A DNA stretch of 64,000 nt. It comes from CALBJU01 sp965247125. GTDB taxonomy: Bacteria > Bacteroidota > Rhodothermia > Rhodothermales > UBA10348. Location of the stretch: positions 62,001 to 126,000 of the forward strand of contig CBDFGO010000003.1 of NCBI GenBank assembly GCA_965247125.1, read 5' to 3'. Below are positions 51,540 to 60,644 of this stretch, piece by piece. The translations under genes and the position numbers were made by a program. The notes beneath the pieces are model-generated. The model saw only the letters and a program-made list of their open reading frames with translations. It was not told the DNA's origin and did not search any database. How positions within the stretch are numbered: position 1 is the stretch's first letter; every line of letters begins with the position of its first letter.

Positions 51540-52058
51540 CTAATTGGCGTCCTCCCACATCAGATCGCGGCACAACAGCAGTGCTACCGGCCTCAAATTC
51601 GCGGAGGAAAGTGTCATCGCATCCTGGATTGATTTTTCAACCACCGAAGGCGAATCCAGTCTTTTCCATGGAATTCCAAGCGCATCGAGTACAGGTATCG
51701 TAACACCCCCACCCTCGGTCTGCCATGGATCGGTTTCGCCGAACTCACCGCGAAAGCTGATCAACATCAAAAGTGGAATCCGATAGAGCTGCGCTAGAGA
51801 AACAATGCTGTTTACACTCGCAAGAAAACCGTGATTTTGCATCAACATTGCCGAACTCACACCAGCAAGATGAGCCCCCGCCGAGATCCCGATCCCTTCC
51901 TCCTCCTTTGCGAGACGGACAAGAATCATTTCCGGGTCATCATCCGCCAGACCAACGAGATGAACGAGCCATGTTTCAGGCAGTGCCGAAACCAATCGCA
52001 CTCCCGCGCCCTTGAGCGCATCATAAATCAGTTCGGAGTTTTGAGTCGAAACGGGCAT
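51540..52058 (-). CDS. ThDP-enzyme alpha subunit, sulfopyruvate/phosphonopyruvate decarboxylase-like
   Basis: This 172-residue protein is the pyrimidine-binding half of a split ThDP decarboxylase (ComD type). The family motif VRLAKEEEGIGISAGAHLAG contains the Glu that activates the cofactor. SSAMLMQNHGFLASVNSIVSLAQL and YRIPLLMLISFRGEFGETDPWQ follow as in sulfopyruvate decarboxylase alpha chains. It begins the three-gene minus-strand operon with its beta subunit and the cyclase. Confidence 0.87.
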   Translation of the reverse strand: MPVSTQNSELIYDALKGAGVRLVSALPETWLVHLVGLADDDPEMILVRLAKEEEGIGISAGAHLAGVSSAMLMQNHGFLASVNSIVSLAQLYRIPLLMLISFRGEFGETDPWQTEGGGVTIPVLDALGIPWKRLDSPSVVEKSIQDAMTLSSANLRPVALLLCRDLMWEDAN

Positions 52059-52279
52059 GTGTGGTCATAGCCAGGTGGGTGCGATCTCCTGCCATTTTCG
52101 CTTTACAAACGTCCAATAGCTACGGGAAGCGCTAAAGAATACCATTTTCTGCCTTCAACTTCTTGCGCCGCCGATAATCGTCCTTTTTTCGGGCGCCGTC
52201 AACGTCTACCTTCTGTACCGATGGCCTCTGGACAGGAGACAACACTTCACGTCCTTGAACTAAAGCCCTTTCTTGACGC

Positions 52280-54982
52280 ATGAAAAAAGCACCCTTCACG
52301 CTGGCCTGCATGGCCATCATGACGCTATCTGCCTGTCAGGCTCCGACTGCGCCTCCTGCGTCCTTCCTTCTTGCGGAATCGGATCTTCCAGACTACGAGC
52401 ACCGGCTTGACCACGCCGGATTGATAGCGGACTCGAGCCGGGGTTCGTATGACAAAGGGATGGTGATCTACCGAACGACTTGCTATAGTTGTCATGGAGA
52501 TGTTGGACACCCAGGGTCAATACCCACTTCCAGGAAGTTTTGGAGAGAAACGTTCAAGAACGGCTCTGATCCCTTTGCCCAATACCAGACGCTGACGCGC
52601 GGTTTTGGACTTATGCCGCCACAAGTCAGATTGACGCCTCGAGAAAAATATGACGTACTCCATTTTATTCGGACGAAGTTTACGAAAGGGCACAATCCAG
52701 ATCAGTATTTCGATATCACGGATGATTGGCTCGGAAGCCTTCCCGGGGGCGATACGCTCGGCCCCGATCCCCAGCCGTACCGGCCCTGGGCAGAGATGGA
52801 TTATGGCGATTTCTTAATCCGCACCTATGAGCTGGCGAACTCCGACGACCCTCCGAGAGGGATCTCAGGAGGACCCAGCCCTCTACCTAATGAAGATTTT
52901 CGGGACGTAAATTTTGCCTACAAGGGCATTGCCATCCGATTAAATGAGGGCGAGGGTGGTGTTGCCGCGGGTAATGCCTTCGTTCTCTTCGATCATGATC
53001 TGCTGCGCTTCACGGGCTTCTGGACGGGTGAAGGATTCATCGATTATCAGGATATTCTGCTCAATGACCGTCATAACATCTTCCCCCGCACGGTTGGAAC
53101 CATTGAGTTTGAAAACCCCATTACCCCAGGATGGGCCAATCCGGAGACCGGTGATTTTGAAGATCCTCGGTTTGTGGCTGTGGACGGCCGTCCCTTCGGG
53201 CCGCTACCAAAAGCATGGGCGCATTATAAGGGACTCTACCACCACGGCAATCGGGTGGTCCTGAAGTATATCGCGGCCGATGCCGAAGTCCTGGAATCCT
53301 ACGATCTGGAAAGCGAAGGTGCCTCTCCGGTTATCAGCAGAACGTTGAACATCACGGCTGCATCCACCTCCCTCCGGATGCGGATCGCTCCAGCCGACGT
53401 CGCCGTCCACCTGGTCGGAGCGGATGTGGGGCTGGTGAAAGAGAATGGCTTCAACGTCTTGACGGTCCCGGCGAATACCTCGGTGAAAGCGAAATTGTGG
53501 ATGTCGGCGAGCAAAAATGTGGATTTGGAGCTGAAATCGGCCCAGGGCGACCCGCCAGCCGATCTGAATCAGTATACCCAGGGCGGACCAACGCACTATC
53601 CTGAAATTCTCACAACGCCGATCCTGGAGGGCAATTCCGATGGGGCCTACGCGGTCGATGTGCTGAGCCTTCCGCAGGAAAACCCCTGGAAAAGTCGGAT
53701 GCGTCCAACCGGGATCGATTTTCTCGAAGGGGGAGATCAGGCGGTTGTAAGCACCATCGATGGAGAGGTGTGGAAGGTGGACGGGCTTACGGGGCGCCAG
53801 GGCATGATGACCTGGCGGAGAATAGCGACCGGCTTGTTTCAGCCCCTCGGAATCAAGTATCACGAGGGCAATATCTACGTGGGGTGCCGGGATCAGATTG
53901 TGATTCTGCGCGATTTGAATGGCGACGGTGAGACAGATTTCTACGAGAGCTTCAACAGCGATCATCAGGTGACAGAGCACTTTCACGAGTTCGCGATGGG
54001 GCTGCAGACCGATCCAGATGGAAATTTTTACTACGCCAAGAGTGCCCGCCATGCACGAACCCCACTCGTCCCCCAGCATGGCACGCTGATCAAAGTGAGC
54101 CCAGATGGAAGCTCATCGAAAATAATTGCAACGGGATTTCGAGCCGCCAACGGCGTAGCCGTGAACCCGGATGGCTCGTTCATAGTCACCGACCAGGAAG
54201 GTCACTGGAACCCGATGAACCGCGTCAACTGGGTGGAAGAAGGTAAATTTTACGGAAATATGTACGGTTACGGTGCGCCGGCCGATTCTTCTGACGCTGC
54301 TATGACTCCGCCGTTACTGTGGATTGATCGGAAATATGATCGCTCCCCGGCGGAATTGGTATGGGCCCAGAGTGATCAGTGGGGTCCGCTGAATGGACAT
54401 CTGCTGAGCCTGTCCTATGGTTATGGCATCATTTACATCGTTTTGCCCCAATTCATAGGAGACACCAAGCAAGGCGGCATCGTTGAGCTGCCGGTTCCAG
54501 ACTTTCCAACCGGCATCATTCGAGCACGAATGAATCCCGATGATGGTCAGCTCTACGTACTCGGCATGTCCGCATGGGCCACCAATCAGGTCATCCAGGT
54601 GGGTGGCCTCTACCGAGTTCGATACACCGGCAATGACCTGCACTTACCGGTGGAATTGAAGGCACTAACGACGGGGATACAGTTGACCTTCGCGACGGGT
54701 TTGGACGAGGATGTCGCTCAGGATCGTGGCAATTACACCATTTCGATGTGGGACCTTAAGAGAACCCGCAACTACGGCTCTGACCGATACAATACCCAGG
54801 AGCTGGCCATCGATCGTGTTACCCTGTCCGATGACGGAAAAACCGTTCTGATTCACCTGCCCAATATCGAACCCACGTGGATTATGGAGATCAAGTATTC
54901 GCTTGAGGCCAGGGATGGAACGACGTTTGACGGGGTGGTGCAGAACACCATTTACGACCTGGAGAATGACCCGTCGATGTAG
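52280..54982 (+). CDS. Large haem-binding lipoprotein: cytochrome c, DUF6797-like and sugar-dehydrogenase-like propeller
   Basis: This 900-residue protein has a lipoprotein signal (FTLACMAIMTLSAC). A cytochrome c domain with CYSCHGDVGHPGS near residue 72 is followed by LMPPQVRLTPREKYDVLHFI. Residues about 200-440 resemble DUF6797 (IAIRLNEGEGGVAAGNAFVL, RFTGFWTGEGFIDYQ). From about residue 460 a propeller of the sorbosone/PQQ-dehydrogenase type follows (RPTGIDFLEGGDQAVVSTID, LQTDPDGNFYYAKSARHA, AANGVAVNPDGSFIVTDQEG). It likely passes electrons from an organic substrate in the periplasm. This composition is frequent in planctomycetes and some Rhodothermota. Confidence 0.85.
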   Translation: MKKAPFTLACMAIMTLSACQAPTAPPASFLLAESDLPDYEHRLDHAGLIADSSRGSYDKGMVIYRTTCYSCHGDVGHPGSIPTSRKFWRETFKNGSDPFAQYQTLTRGFGLMPPQVRLTPREKYDVLHFIRTKFTKGHNPDQYFDITDDWLGSLPGGDTLGPDPQPYRPWAEMDYGDFLIRTYELANSDDPPRGISGGPSPLPNEDFRDVNFAYKGIAIRLNEGEGGVAAGNAFVLFDHDLLRFTGFWTGEGFIDYQDILLNDRHNIFPRTVGTIEFENPITPGWANPETGDFEDPRFVAVDGRPFGPLPKAWAHYKGLYHHGNRVVLKYIAADAEVLESYDLESEGASPVISRTLNITAASTSLRMRIAPADVAVHLVGADVGLVKENGFNVLTVPANTSVKAKLWMSASKNVDLELKSAQGDPPADLNQYTQGGPTHYPEILTTPILEGNSDGAYAVDVLSLPQENPWKSRMRPTGIDFLEGGDQAVVSTIDGEVWKVDGLTGRQGMMTWRRIATGLFQPLGIKYHEGNIYVGCRDQIVILRDLNGDGETDFYESFNSDHQVTEHFHEFAMGLQTDPDGNFYYAKSARHARTPLVPQHGTLIKVSPDGSSSKIIATGFRAANGVAVNPDGSFIVTDQEGHWNPMNRVNWVEEGKFYGNMYGYGAPADSSDAAMTPPLLWIDRKYDRSPAELVWAQSDQWGPLNGHLLSLSYGYGIIYIVLPQFIGDTKQGGIVELPVPDFPTGIIRARMNPDDGQLYVLGMSAWATNQVIQVGGLYRVRYTGNDLHLPVELKALTTGIQLTFATGLDEDVAQDRGNYTISMWDLKRTRNYGSDRYNTQELAIDRVTLSDDGKTVLIHLPNIEPTWIMEIKYSLEARDGTTFDGVVQNTIYDLENDPSM

Positions 54983-55016
54983 CAACAACGTTCAGCCTGA
55001 TGTTTGTAGCCAGTAC

Positions 55017-55060
55017 AAAAAAATCCCTGACTCTATGGCGAACATAAAGCCAGGGAGTTA
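55017..55060 (-). terminator. Rho-independent terminator of the tmRNA gene
   Basis: On the minus strand TCCCTG (complement of 55051-55056) pairs with CAGGGA (complement of 55024-55029). An inner TATG/CATA stem lies in the loop, and seven T's follow (complement of 55017-55023). It sits directly behind the tmRNA 3' end fragment, so it is the original ssrA terminator. Confidence 0.7.
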
Positions 55061-55062
55061 TA

Positions 55063-55087
55063 TGGTGGAGATGCCGGGAGTCGAACC
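55063..55087 (-). other. Truncated 3' end of tmRNA (ssrA): attachment site of the integrative element
   Basis: Read on the minus strand, GGTTCGACTCCCGGCATC followed by TCCACCA is the T-loop, the 3' T-stem and the acceptor end of tmRNA, with CCA encoded. The 5' strand of the T-stem does not pair (GCAAG instead of CCGGG-like), and what follows is integrase sequence instead of tmRNA. The full tmRNA gene should therefore lie at the other end of the element, beyond the window. The crossover lies within or next to the T-loop. Confidence 0.8.
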
Positions 55088-55242
55088 TTGCTTGGTTTGA
55101 CTGGGGTTTGGGAGGGGTTTCGCTCTTGAAAACAAAAAAACGGCTATTTGAAATTGAGTCCCAGCCTTTTACCTTTAGAACATGTATAAAAAACGGCCCC
55201 TCTGACGGCCCCCATTTTCAACCGCCACCCAAAGTCGAAGCA

Positions 55243-56472
55243 TTGGCAAAAGTATCAATTACCATCCGACTTGACAAAAAAGACCTCAATGGTCACGCCC
55301 CACTCTGTTTAATTCTGAGGCACAAGGGCGACCGCGTGCGTCACACCCTCCCGGTAAGAATCCACCCTCGATATTGGAATAAGAAGGGTGAAGTCCGCAA
55401 GACACTCAAGGGCTACGGCAAAATAAATGTCTTTCTGGCTGAGACGCTCGAAAAGGCCAAAAGCGCCATGCAAAATGAAGAATTTGCAGGAGCCGTTGAT
55501 CTCAGGCGTGTGAGAGCAGCAATAAGAAATCGGGAGAGCGGAGATGCCTGTTTTATTCAGTACGCCCGCGAAAGGCTGAGTGAATTAGAAAAGCGTGGCC
55601 AGTACGCAACCTTCGGAGCGTACAAGACGGCAGTTAACAAGTTCGAAGTTTATGTTCACGGGGTGTTGGGAAGGAAGCGATTGCCCTTTCCAAGGATCGA
55701 TTTGGATTTATTGAGAGGCTTTCAGACGGAGCTGGTTTCGGTTCACAAAAACAAAGTGAACACCGTTCATAAGAATATGACTGCCATCCAGGCGATCTTA
55801 GTGGAAGCCATAAAAGAAGGGCTCTTTCCGCAGGAGAAGAATCCATTCTATCATATCAAACTGCGTAAGGAGCGATCGGCAAAACCATCACTTTCGCTCG
55901 AAGAGTTTAAAAGTCTGGAAATAGCGGACCTTCCTGCTGGACTCATCTCCGAAGTGAGAGACCGGTTTATATTTGCGGTCTACGCCGGAGGGATGCGAAT
56001 ATCAGATATATTCCTGATCCGAGTTGAGGATATCAAACAGATCAGAGGTGAGTGGCGCTTTGCGTACATGCAACGCAAAACCAACAAGCCTGTTTTTATG
56101 ACGTTGCTTCCAAGAGCTGAAAAAATACTTCGGAAAACAGGCTGGCCAGACCGAGACCCGAAAGAGAGAATATTCAATGTGATTCCTTCCTCAGTTGAGG
56201 ATAACTCCCAGGAGATGTTCAGGCTCATCTCGTCAAAAACAGCATTATCTAACAAGTACCTGGTTAAGATCACTAATCGCCTAGGGCTTCCTGTTCGGCT
56301 CTCCACGCACATAGCCCGCCATACGTTCTCCAACATCATTGATGAAAAGGGAGTGTCTGTACGCAAGACGAGCGCCCTGTTGGGGCACTCAAATATTACG
56401 ACGACGGAAAACTACCTGAAGATGCTCCGAGGCGGGGTCGCGGACGATGAGCTCAGAATGATTTTTGAGTAA
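55243..56472 (+). CDS. Tyrosine-type site-specific integrase
   Basis: This protein is about 409 residues from TTG 55243 (followed by AKVSITIRLDKKDLNGH, the usual N-terminus of Bacteroidota integrases). The frame is open to 55108 from another TTG, but that part looks non-coding. An arm-type DNA-binding domain is followed by a SAM-like core-binding domain (FIQYARERLSELEKRGQYAT). The catalytic domain has the first Arg in FAVYAGGMRISDIFLI, then STHIARHTFSNIIDEKG (HxxR) and LLGHSNITTTENYLK with the nucleophile Tyr. It begins about 155 bases from the tmRNA fragment, so it is the integrase of this element. Confidence 0.92.
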   Translation: MAKVSITIRLDKKDLNGHAPLCLILRHKGDRVRHTLPVRIHPRYWNKKGEVRKTLKGYGKINVFLAETLEKAKSAMQNEEFAGAVDLRRVRAAIRNRESGDACFIQYARERLSELEKRGQYATFGAYKTAVNKFEVYVHGVLGRKRLPFPRIDLDLLRGFQTELVSVHKNKVNTVHKNMTAIQAILVEAIKEGLFPQEKNPFYHIKLRKERSAKPSLSLEEFKSLEIADLPAGLISEVRDRFIFAVYAGGMRISDIFLIRVEDIKQIRGEWRFAYMQRKTNKPVFMTLLPRAEKILRKTGWPDRDPKERIFNVIPSSVEDNSQEMFRLISSKTALSNKYLVKITNRLGLPVRLSTHIARHTFSNIIDEKGVSVRKTSALLGHSNITTTENYLKMLRGGVADDELRMIFE

Positions 56473-56526
56473 GCGATATCAAGTATTTTTCTTAAGGGCC
56501 CATCAGCTCTGCGACATGAACGAGTC

Positions 56527-57048
56527 TCACTCAACAGATAGATTTATATCGTCCAGGCATGATGGACCATGAATAAGTGAGAGCGCCAATGCAACAGCTG
56601 AGAAGATACTCATGCGCTCGTCCTCACTCATCCAGAGTCTTCGAGGAGGAGGAACTTGAAACTTTAGTTCTGGATAGTGGGTCGCGATAATCTGTGCGAT
56701 GTCCATCTTGTTGATATATCCGCTGAGAGAGAAAGTAGTGTTAACCAGAGTAGTGGGAATCTGAACCACTTTCAGTCGTGACCGATCGGCAAACGAAGCG
56801 ATATCTTGGATCAGCGCCTTCACTCTCTCACCACGCCGAGATAGCTTATCCTGAGTGTCTTCAACGATTAGTACTTGGGGTGAGTACCATGAAAGTAACT
56901 CGGCCATTCGTTCCATGCATTTTGAATGTGCTGCCGGCCGGACATGTGCATGTCCCCAATCTACAAGCGTAGCTTCGTCTTCAAAAACTGCAAAGCCGAA
57001 GCCGTGACTTGTTGGATTTATGGAAACGATGCGGTCATTGGTATTCAT
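56527..57048 (-). CDS. RuvC-like nuclease-fold protein
   Basis: This 173-residue protein is predicted to have an RNase H-like fold: first strand RIVSINPTSHGFGFAVFED, then LLSWYSPQVLIVEDTQDK with an acidic end, and SEDERMSIFSAVALALSLIH as the C-terminal helix with acidic residues. This resembles RuvC and its phage relatives. The first strand has Asn where RuvC has the catalytic Asp (SINP versus GIDPG), so activity is uncertain. It lies 19 bases after the XRE regulator gene. It could resolve junctions during element excision or replication, or be a non-catalytic relative. Confidence 0.55.
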   Translation of the reverse strand: MNTNDRIVSINPTSHGFGFAVFEDEATLVDWGHAHVRPAAHSKCMERMAELLSWYSPQVLIVEDTQDKLSRRGERVKALIQDIASFADRSRLKVVQIPTTLVNTTFSLSGYINKMDIAQIIATHYPELKFQVPPPRRLWMSEDERMSIFSAVALALSLIHGPSCLDDINLSVE

Positions 57049-57067
57049 AAAAGCGATGAACTAGTAA

Positions 57068-57406
57068 CTACGATTGGATTGAAGACAAGATTTCCTTTAA
57101 GACGATGATGTGATGTTCGGTCCGTTTCGATTCCTCATTATTTTGCATCGTATTCTGAAATTCGAGCAGGCGTTCTATCACTCGTTCGGATACGTCGTCG
57201 TACACTCCCGCGTAGAGTTCGCGGATCGGAGTGCGATAGATGATTTCAAGAGCGAATGCGGTTTCCAGAGATGGTCTCCGTGAGCGACGTTCGTATCGTG
57301 AAATTGCAGCCCCGTGTCGGCAGTTCAATAAAAGCGCGATTTCTCTCTGAGAAAATCCGATTCGCTTACGATGCATGCGAAGATAATTTGGTAATCGTTG
57401 GGACAT
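57068..57406 (-). CDS. XRE-family helix-turn-helix regulator
   Basis: This 112-residue protein has an N-terminal Cro/C1-type HTH (RLPNYLRMHRKRIGFSQREI, ALLLNCRHGAAISRYERRSR, then PSLETAFALEIIYRTPIREL). The helical C-terminus (ERVIERLLEFQNTMQNNEES) may dimerise. Probably a regulator of the element, in one operon with the RuvC-like gene. Start ATG at 57406. Confidence 0.85.
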   Translation of the reverse strand: MSQRLPNYLRMHRKRIGFSQREIALLLNCRHGAAISRYERRSRRPSLETAFALEIIYRTPIRELYAGVYDDVSERVIERLLEFQNTMQNNEESKRTEHHIIVLKEILSSIQS

Positions 57407-57737
57407 ATATGTCTAGTTGTGAGGAAGATTCCCTATACAAAAGTTTAGTCAGGTGGGGCAATAATCGAAGAAGGAGGATGTTGCCGACGCGGGCAAGCCG
57501 TTTTCAGAATCAGGTGATCATCAGGAGGAACAGACAATTCTTCAGTATCGCCATCTCGCGATGGGGCAGTCTTGATATAATTGCCCAGGTAATGGACATC
57601 TTGCCTCAGACCGGCTTTCGTGTGAATAGTCAAACACTATCACAGAATATTTTTTAGGACCAGAGGGATAATGGGGACTTCTGCAGGCCAGGCTTCGAGT
57701 GTAATTTCTCTCATGCCGAAAGACGTTTTCGAGATGG
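57407..57737. other. 331-base gap between the XRE gene and the D5-like ATPase gene
   Basis: A plus-strand frame crosses part of it (57256-57657), with an AAGGAGG just before ATG 57478, but the product shows no protein-like features and it mostly lies antisense to the XRE gene. I see no RNA gene or clear repeat. It probably contains the promoter of the XRE/RuvC-like pair. Confidence 0.4.
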
Positions 57738-59030
57738 TTATGAAAGCCTATACTTGTCAAATAACCACTGCATTTTCGGAAGTTGAGATCGTGGAATAAC
57801 GTATCGGCCGCCGCTTTTTTTCGTGTCAAGCGAAAGCGAATTTCGTACGATATGCCCAATCCATCGTGGAGTAATCGTGGCACCATACATATCGGGGAAT
57901 CGCTCTGAAAATCTATTTGTTAATTCTTTGATACCGATTTGCTCACTCCTTTTGGATAGCTCAAATATTATTTCAAGCACCTGAGCTTCGACTCCTGCGA
58001 AGCGATCGAAGCTCAGCCGGTCCTGCCTTTTTCGGAGAAAGGATATTAAGGTCCGACGCGAAGTCGCGTCTTCCATGATGGAATAGAGGGGATTAAACAC
58101 CTGCTGGAGTCGGGGCTCGAATTCTTTAAGTGCCGCACTATCAATCTTGTTGGAGCGGTTTCGGAATCTGAATAACAACAATTGAGAGCGGAGTTTTTCG
58201 GCTTCCTGTTCAAGAGAATCAGGTACATTTATTGGAATGTCCTTTCTTAGCCGACGCGTTCCAAGTTCTTCGGTTATACATCGGCTCTCGAGTGCCTGAT
58301 CATCGAATGCCTTGCGACTTGCTACGATCTTTGGACCGTACACCTCGAAGGCTCTCGGATTAAACTCTCCCCTTTGATTGACCTCGCTTCTGAGAATTGG
58401 GAATCCTCGCGCATTACCATTGTTCAAAATTTTAATGATTTCAGCTTGCTCGTCGCTGAACCGAAAGTCTGCCTCATCGATGAGTAGCGTGCCCTGAATC
58501 GCATCTATCATTCGAAATAGAGGTGAGACGGTGGACGCCCCACTCGCGAAAATGGGTTTGTAACATACGGAACCGATGGTCAAGAGAGCTCTGGTTTTCC
58601 CACTTCCATAATCACCTTTGAAGCGTAAATATGGCAGCTCTTTGAACGTATCATATATCCAGGACAACAAGACGTAGTGAGCCGCAATTTCTTCAAATTC
58701 TGATGACAGATCAACATATCGGTGAATGAACGCTTTGAGGGCACCGATTAGCTTGCCTTTCGAGTGGTACTCCTTCGGCTCTCCGGGCAAGAGTACGACG
58801 TTATGTCTCAACAGATTGTTTGATGCCGCATAGGGCACTAAGGTCACATTTCCCGCATCGTGTTCTTGTTCGAGAATCCAGGACTCGTTTTGAAAGAGAC
58901 ACAAAAAAGTGTTTCCTCGTTTTAGGATTGTCTCCAACATGTTTCCATTTCCAAGCCGGGAAGATAGAATGGGTCTTCGTTTAGATTTTTTCTCTTTTTC
59001 TGTTTGGTTTTTCATATCCCTAGCTGACAT
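57738..59030 (-). CDS. D5/primase-type P-loop ATPase (putative element helicase)
   Basis: This 430-residue protein has a Walker A motif FKGDYGSGKTRALLTIGSVC (around residue 150), a Walker B strand in QGTLLIDEADFRFSD and a sensor-like ILNNGNARGFPILRSEV with KIVASRKAFDDQALESRCI. The arrangement resembles superfamily 3/D5-type helicases and phage or plasmid replication ATPases lacking a primase part. The C-terminal region (IGIKELTNRFSERFPDMYGA, RWIGHIVRNSLSLDTKKSGG) looks like a winged helix. It likely supports replication or maintenance of the integrative element. It is transcribed toward the XRE/RuvC-like pair. An ATG at 59015 is an alternative start. Confidence 0.65.
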   Translation of the reverse strand: MSARDMKNQTEKEKKSKRRPILSSRLGNGNMLETILKRGNTFLCLFQNESWILEQEHDAGNVTLVPYAASNNLLRHNVVLLPGEPKEYHSKGKLIGALKAFIHRYVDLSSEFEEIAAHYVLLSWIYDTFKELPYLRFKGDYGSGKTRALLTIGSVCYKPIFASGASTVSPLFRMIDAIQGTLLIDEADFRFSDEQAEIIKILNNGNARGFPILRSEVNQRGEFNPRAFEVYGPKIVASRKAFDDQALESRCITEELGTRRLRKDIPINVPDSLEQEAEKLRSQLLLFRFRNRSNKIDSAALKEFEPRLQQVFNPLYSIMEDATSRRTLISFLRKRQDRLSFDRFAGVEAQVLEIIFELSKRSEQIGIKELTNRFSERFPDMYGATITPRWIGHIVRNSLSLDTKKSGGRYVIPRSQLPKMQWLFDKYRLS

Positions 59031-59138
59031 CGATCAAATTGTAATTGATCTTCGATTCGAAAAACAGAGGGATTCATTCACCGGCATCGGCATGGGTCTC
59101 AGTCTTCAAATTGATCGGATATGAATTAGACTCTATAG

Positions 59139-59360
59139 ATGAAATCGTCGATCGAAAAAGAAAGAATTTTCAATTCAATTCGCACTAATCACCCGGAACT
59201 GAGTTCGGAAGACGCGCTTCTCTTAGATGATTTTTTAGACCACTTCTCCTCCATCGTACATCGCATTTTGTCGCGCGAAGATGGAAGTGACCTGAGCCGT
59301 TTGACTTCCGATTCAAGGTCTGATATACAATTAACAGAGAAAGCTGAGAAGATTGATTAG
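59139..59360 (+). CDS. Small hypothetical protein ahead of the serine recombinase
   Basis: This 73-residue helical, acidic protein (IEKERIFNSIRTNHPELSSE, DALLLDDFLDHFSSIVHRIL) has no recognised family. It lies 26 bases before the recombinase gene on the same strand, so it may be co-transcribed and act with it. A short bacterial partner protein is plausible, but chance coding cannot be excluded. Confidence 0.45.
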   Translation: MKSSIEKERIFNSIRTNHPELSSEDALLLDDFLDHFSSIVHRILSREDGSDLSRLTSDSRSDIQLTEKAEKID

Positions 59361-59386
59361 AGGCAATCTTTTCGGCCAAGCCAACT

Positions 59387-59853
59387 ATGAATCATCGAAA
59401 ACAGTACTTCGCTTATATCCGAGTCTCGACTGCCAAACAAGGGCACAAAGGTGTGTCGCTACAAGAACAAAAAGACTCAATCAATCGCTACTGTGATCGC
59501 AACAACCTCATCCTTAATGAGTGGTTTGAAGAATTAGAAACAGCCGCGAAGAGAGGGCGTCCACTTTTCTCAAAAATGCTAGGACGACTCGGTAAGGGCG
59601 ATGCCGTCGGCGTGGTAATTCACAAGATTGATCGAAGTGCAAGAAACCTAAAAGATTGGGCGGACCTTGGTGAATTGATCGATGCGGGAGTTGAAGTCCA
59701 TTTTGCAAATGAAAGCCTGGACTTGGCGTCACGCGGCGGGCGTCTGTCAGCGGATATACAGGCTGTAGTCGCCGCTGACTTCATCCGTAATCTTCGGGAG
59801 GAAACCCGCAAAGGATTTTACGGACGACTCAAGCAAGGTCTTTATCCGCTGCC
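59387..59853 (+). pseudogene. Serine recombinase, truncated by an IS3-family element
   Basis: The catalytic domain of a resolvase/large serine recombinase is present: YFAYIRVSTAKQGHKGVSLQ with the nucleophile Ser, GVVIHKIDRSARNLKDWADL, and NLREETRKGFYGRLKQGLYP, where the recombinase domain begins. The frame then enters the IS3 left end at 59854 (ends in element sequence at 59932). The DNA-binding and zinc-ribbon parts are absent and do not continue behind the element at 63456, so the gene is not merely split. It is most likely inactive. Confidence 0.88.
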
Positions 59854-59903
59854 TGAACCGCCCCGGGTTTGCCGGAGACTCCAAAGTTTGAGAACTTGGA
59901 GTT

Positions 59904-60224
59904 ATGAAAAAAGGAAAGAGATACGCACCTGAAGTCAGGGAGCGAGCAGTACGCATGGTGTTGGAGCACGAACGCGAGTATTCATCACAATGGGCAGCCA
60001 TCGAATCGATTGCTGAGAAGATCGGTTGTACGAAGGAGACGCTTCGCCGCTGGGTTCGACAGAGCGAACACGATACGGGTCGCAGGCCTGGGCTGACGAC
60101 GGTGGAGAAGGATCGCATCAAAGTGCTTGAACGTGAGGTCAAGGAGCTTCGTCAGACGAATGAGATCCTACGCAAGGCATCGGCGTATTTTGCACAGGCG
60201 GAGCTCGGCCGCCGACCCAAATAA
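59904..60224 (+). CDS. IS3 family transposase OrfA
   Basis: This 106-residue HTH_Tnp_1-type protein has the helix-turn-helix in KRYAPEVRERAVRMVLEHER and EKIGCTKETLRRWVRQSEHD. A leucine-zipper-like helix follows (KVLEREVKELRQTNEILRKA). The stop TAA shares its last A with the ATG of orfB (TAATG), so OrfB is made by reinitiation or by frameshifting into the -1 frame. Confidence 0.93.
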   Translation: MKKGKRYAPEVRERAVRMVLEHEREYSSQWAAIESIAEKIGCTKETLRRWVRQSEHDTGRRPGLTTVEKDRIKVLEREVKELRQTNEILRKASAYFAQAELGRRPK

Positions 60225-60644
60225 TGGTGACTTTCATCGACGATCATCGCAGTGTTTACGGAGTCGAGCCGATCTGCAGAGTATTGCCGATTGCTCCGTC
60301 GACCTACTATGCCTGCAAAATCCTGCAGGTTGATCCTGAACGCCGATCTGCCCGGGCAAAGAATGATGAGTACCTGAGCGTAGAAATCCGTCGAGTCTGG
60401 GAAGAAAACTTCCAGGTCTACGGGGTTCGCAAGGTGTGGCGTCAACTGGGCCGCGAAGGCCTCGAGGTGGCACGCTGCACCGTGGAGCGTCTCATGCGCG
60501 ATATGGGCCTTCACGGCGTCGTACGGGGCAAAAAGCATAGAACAACGATTCCTGATGAGCAGGCTGCTCGTCCGCTGGATCTGGTCGAGCGAGACTTTAA
60601 GGCAGGTGAGCCAAACCGGCTGTGGGTCTCGGATCTGACCTATG
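60224..60644 (+). CDS. IS3 family transposase OrfB, 5' exon (interrupted by group II intron)
   Basis: It encodes FIDDHRSVYGVEPICRVLPI, the HTH_21 region (VRKVWRQLGREGLEVARCTV) and the start of the DDE core NRLWVSDLTY with the first catalytic Asp. The exon ends at 60644, after the first base of the Val codon that follows DLTY. Joined to 62932-63425 it gives 305 codons including the stop, in frame, with DLTYVATWRGFVYIAF at the join. Unspliced translation stops in the intron at 60682. Confidence 0.92.

Noticed and set aside
55063..55100. An ordinary tRNA gene at the integrase border
   Set aside because: Only the T-loop and the acceptor 3' part are present and no anticodon arm follows. The sequence fits the end of tmRNA rather than a whole tRNA.
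57256..57657. 133-residue plus-strand frame over the XRE gene
   Set aside because: Its first part is antisense to a convincing XRE regulator and the rest has no recognisable features.
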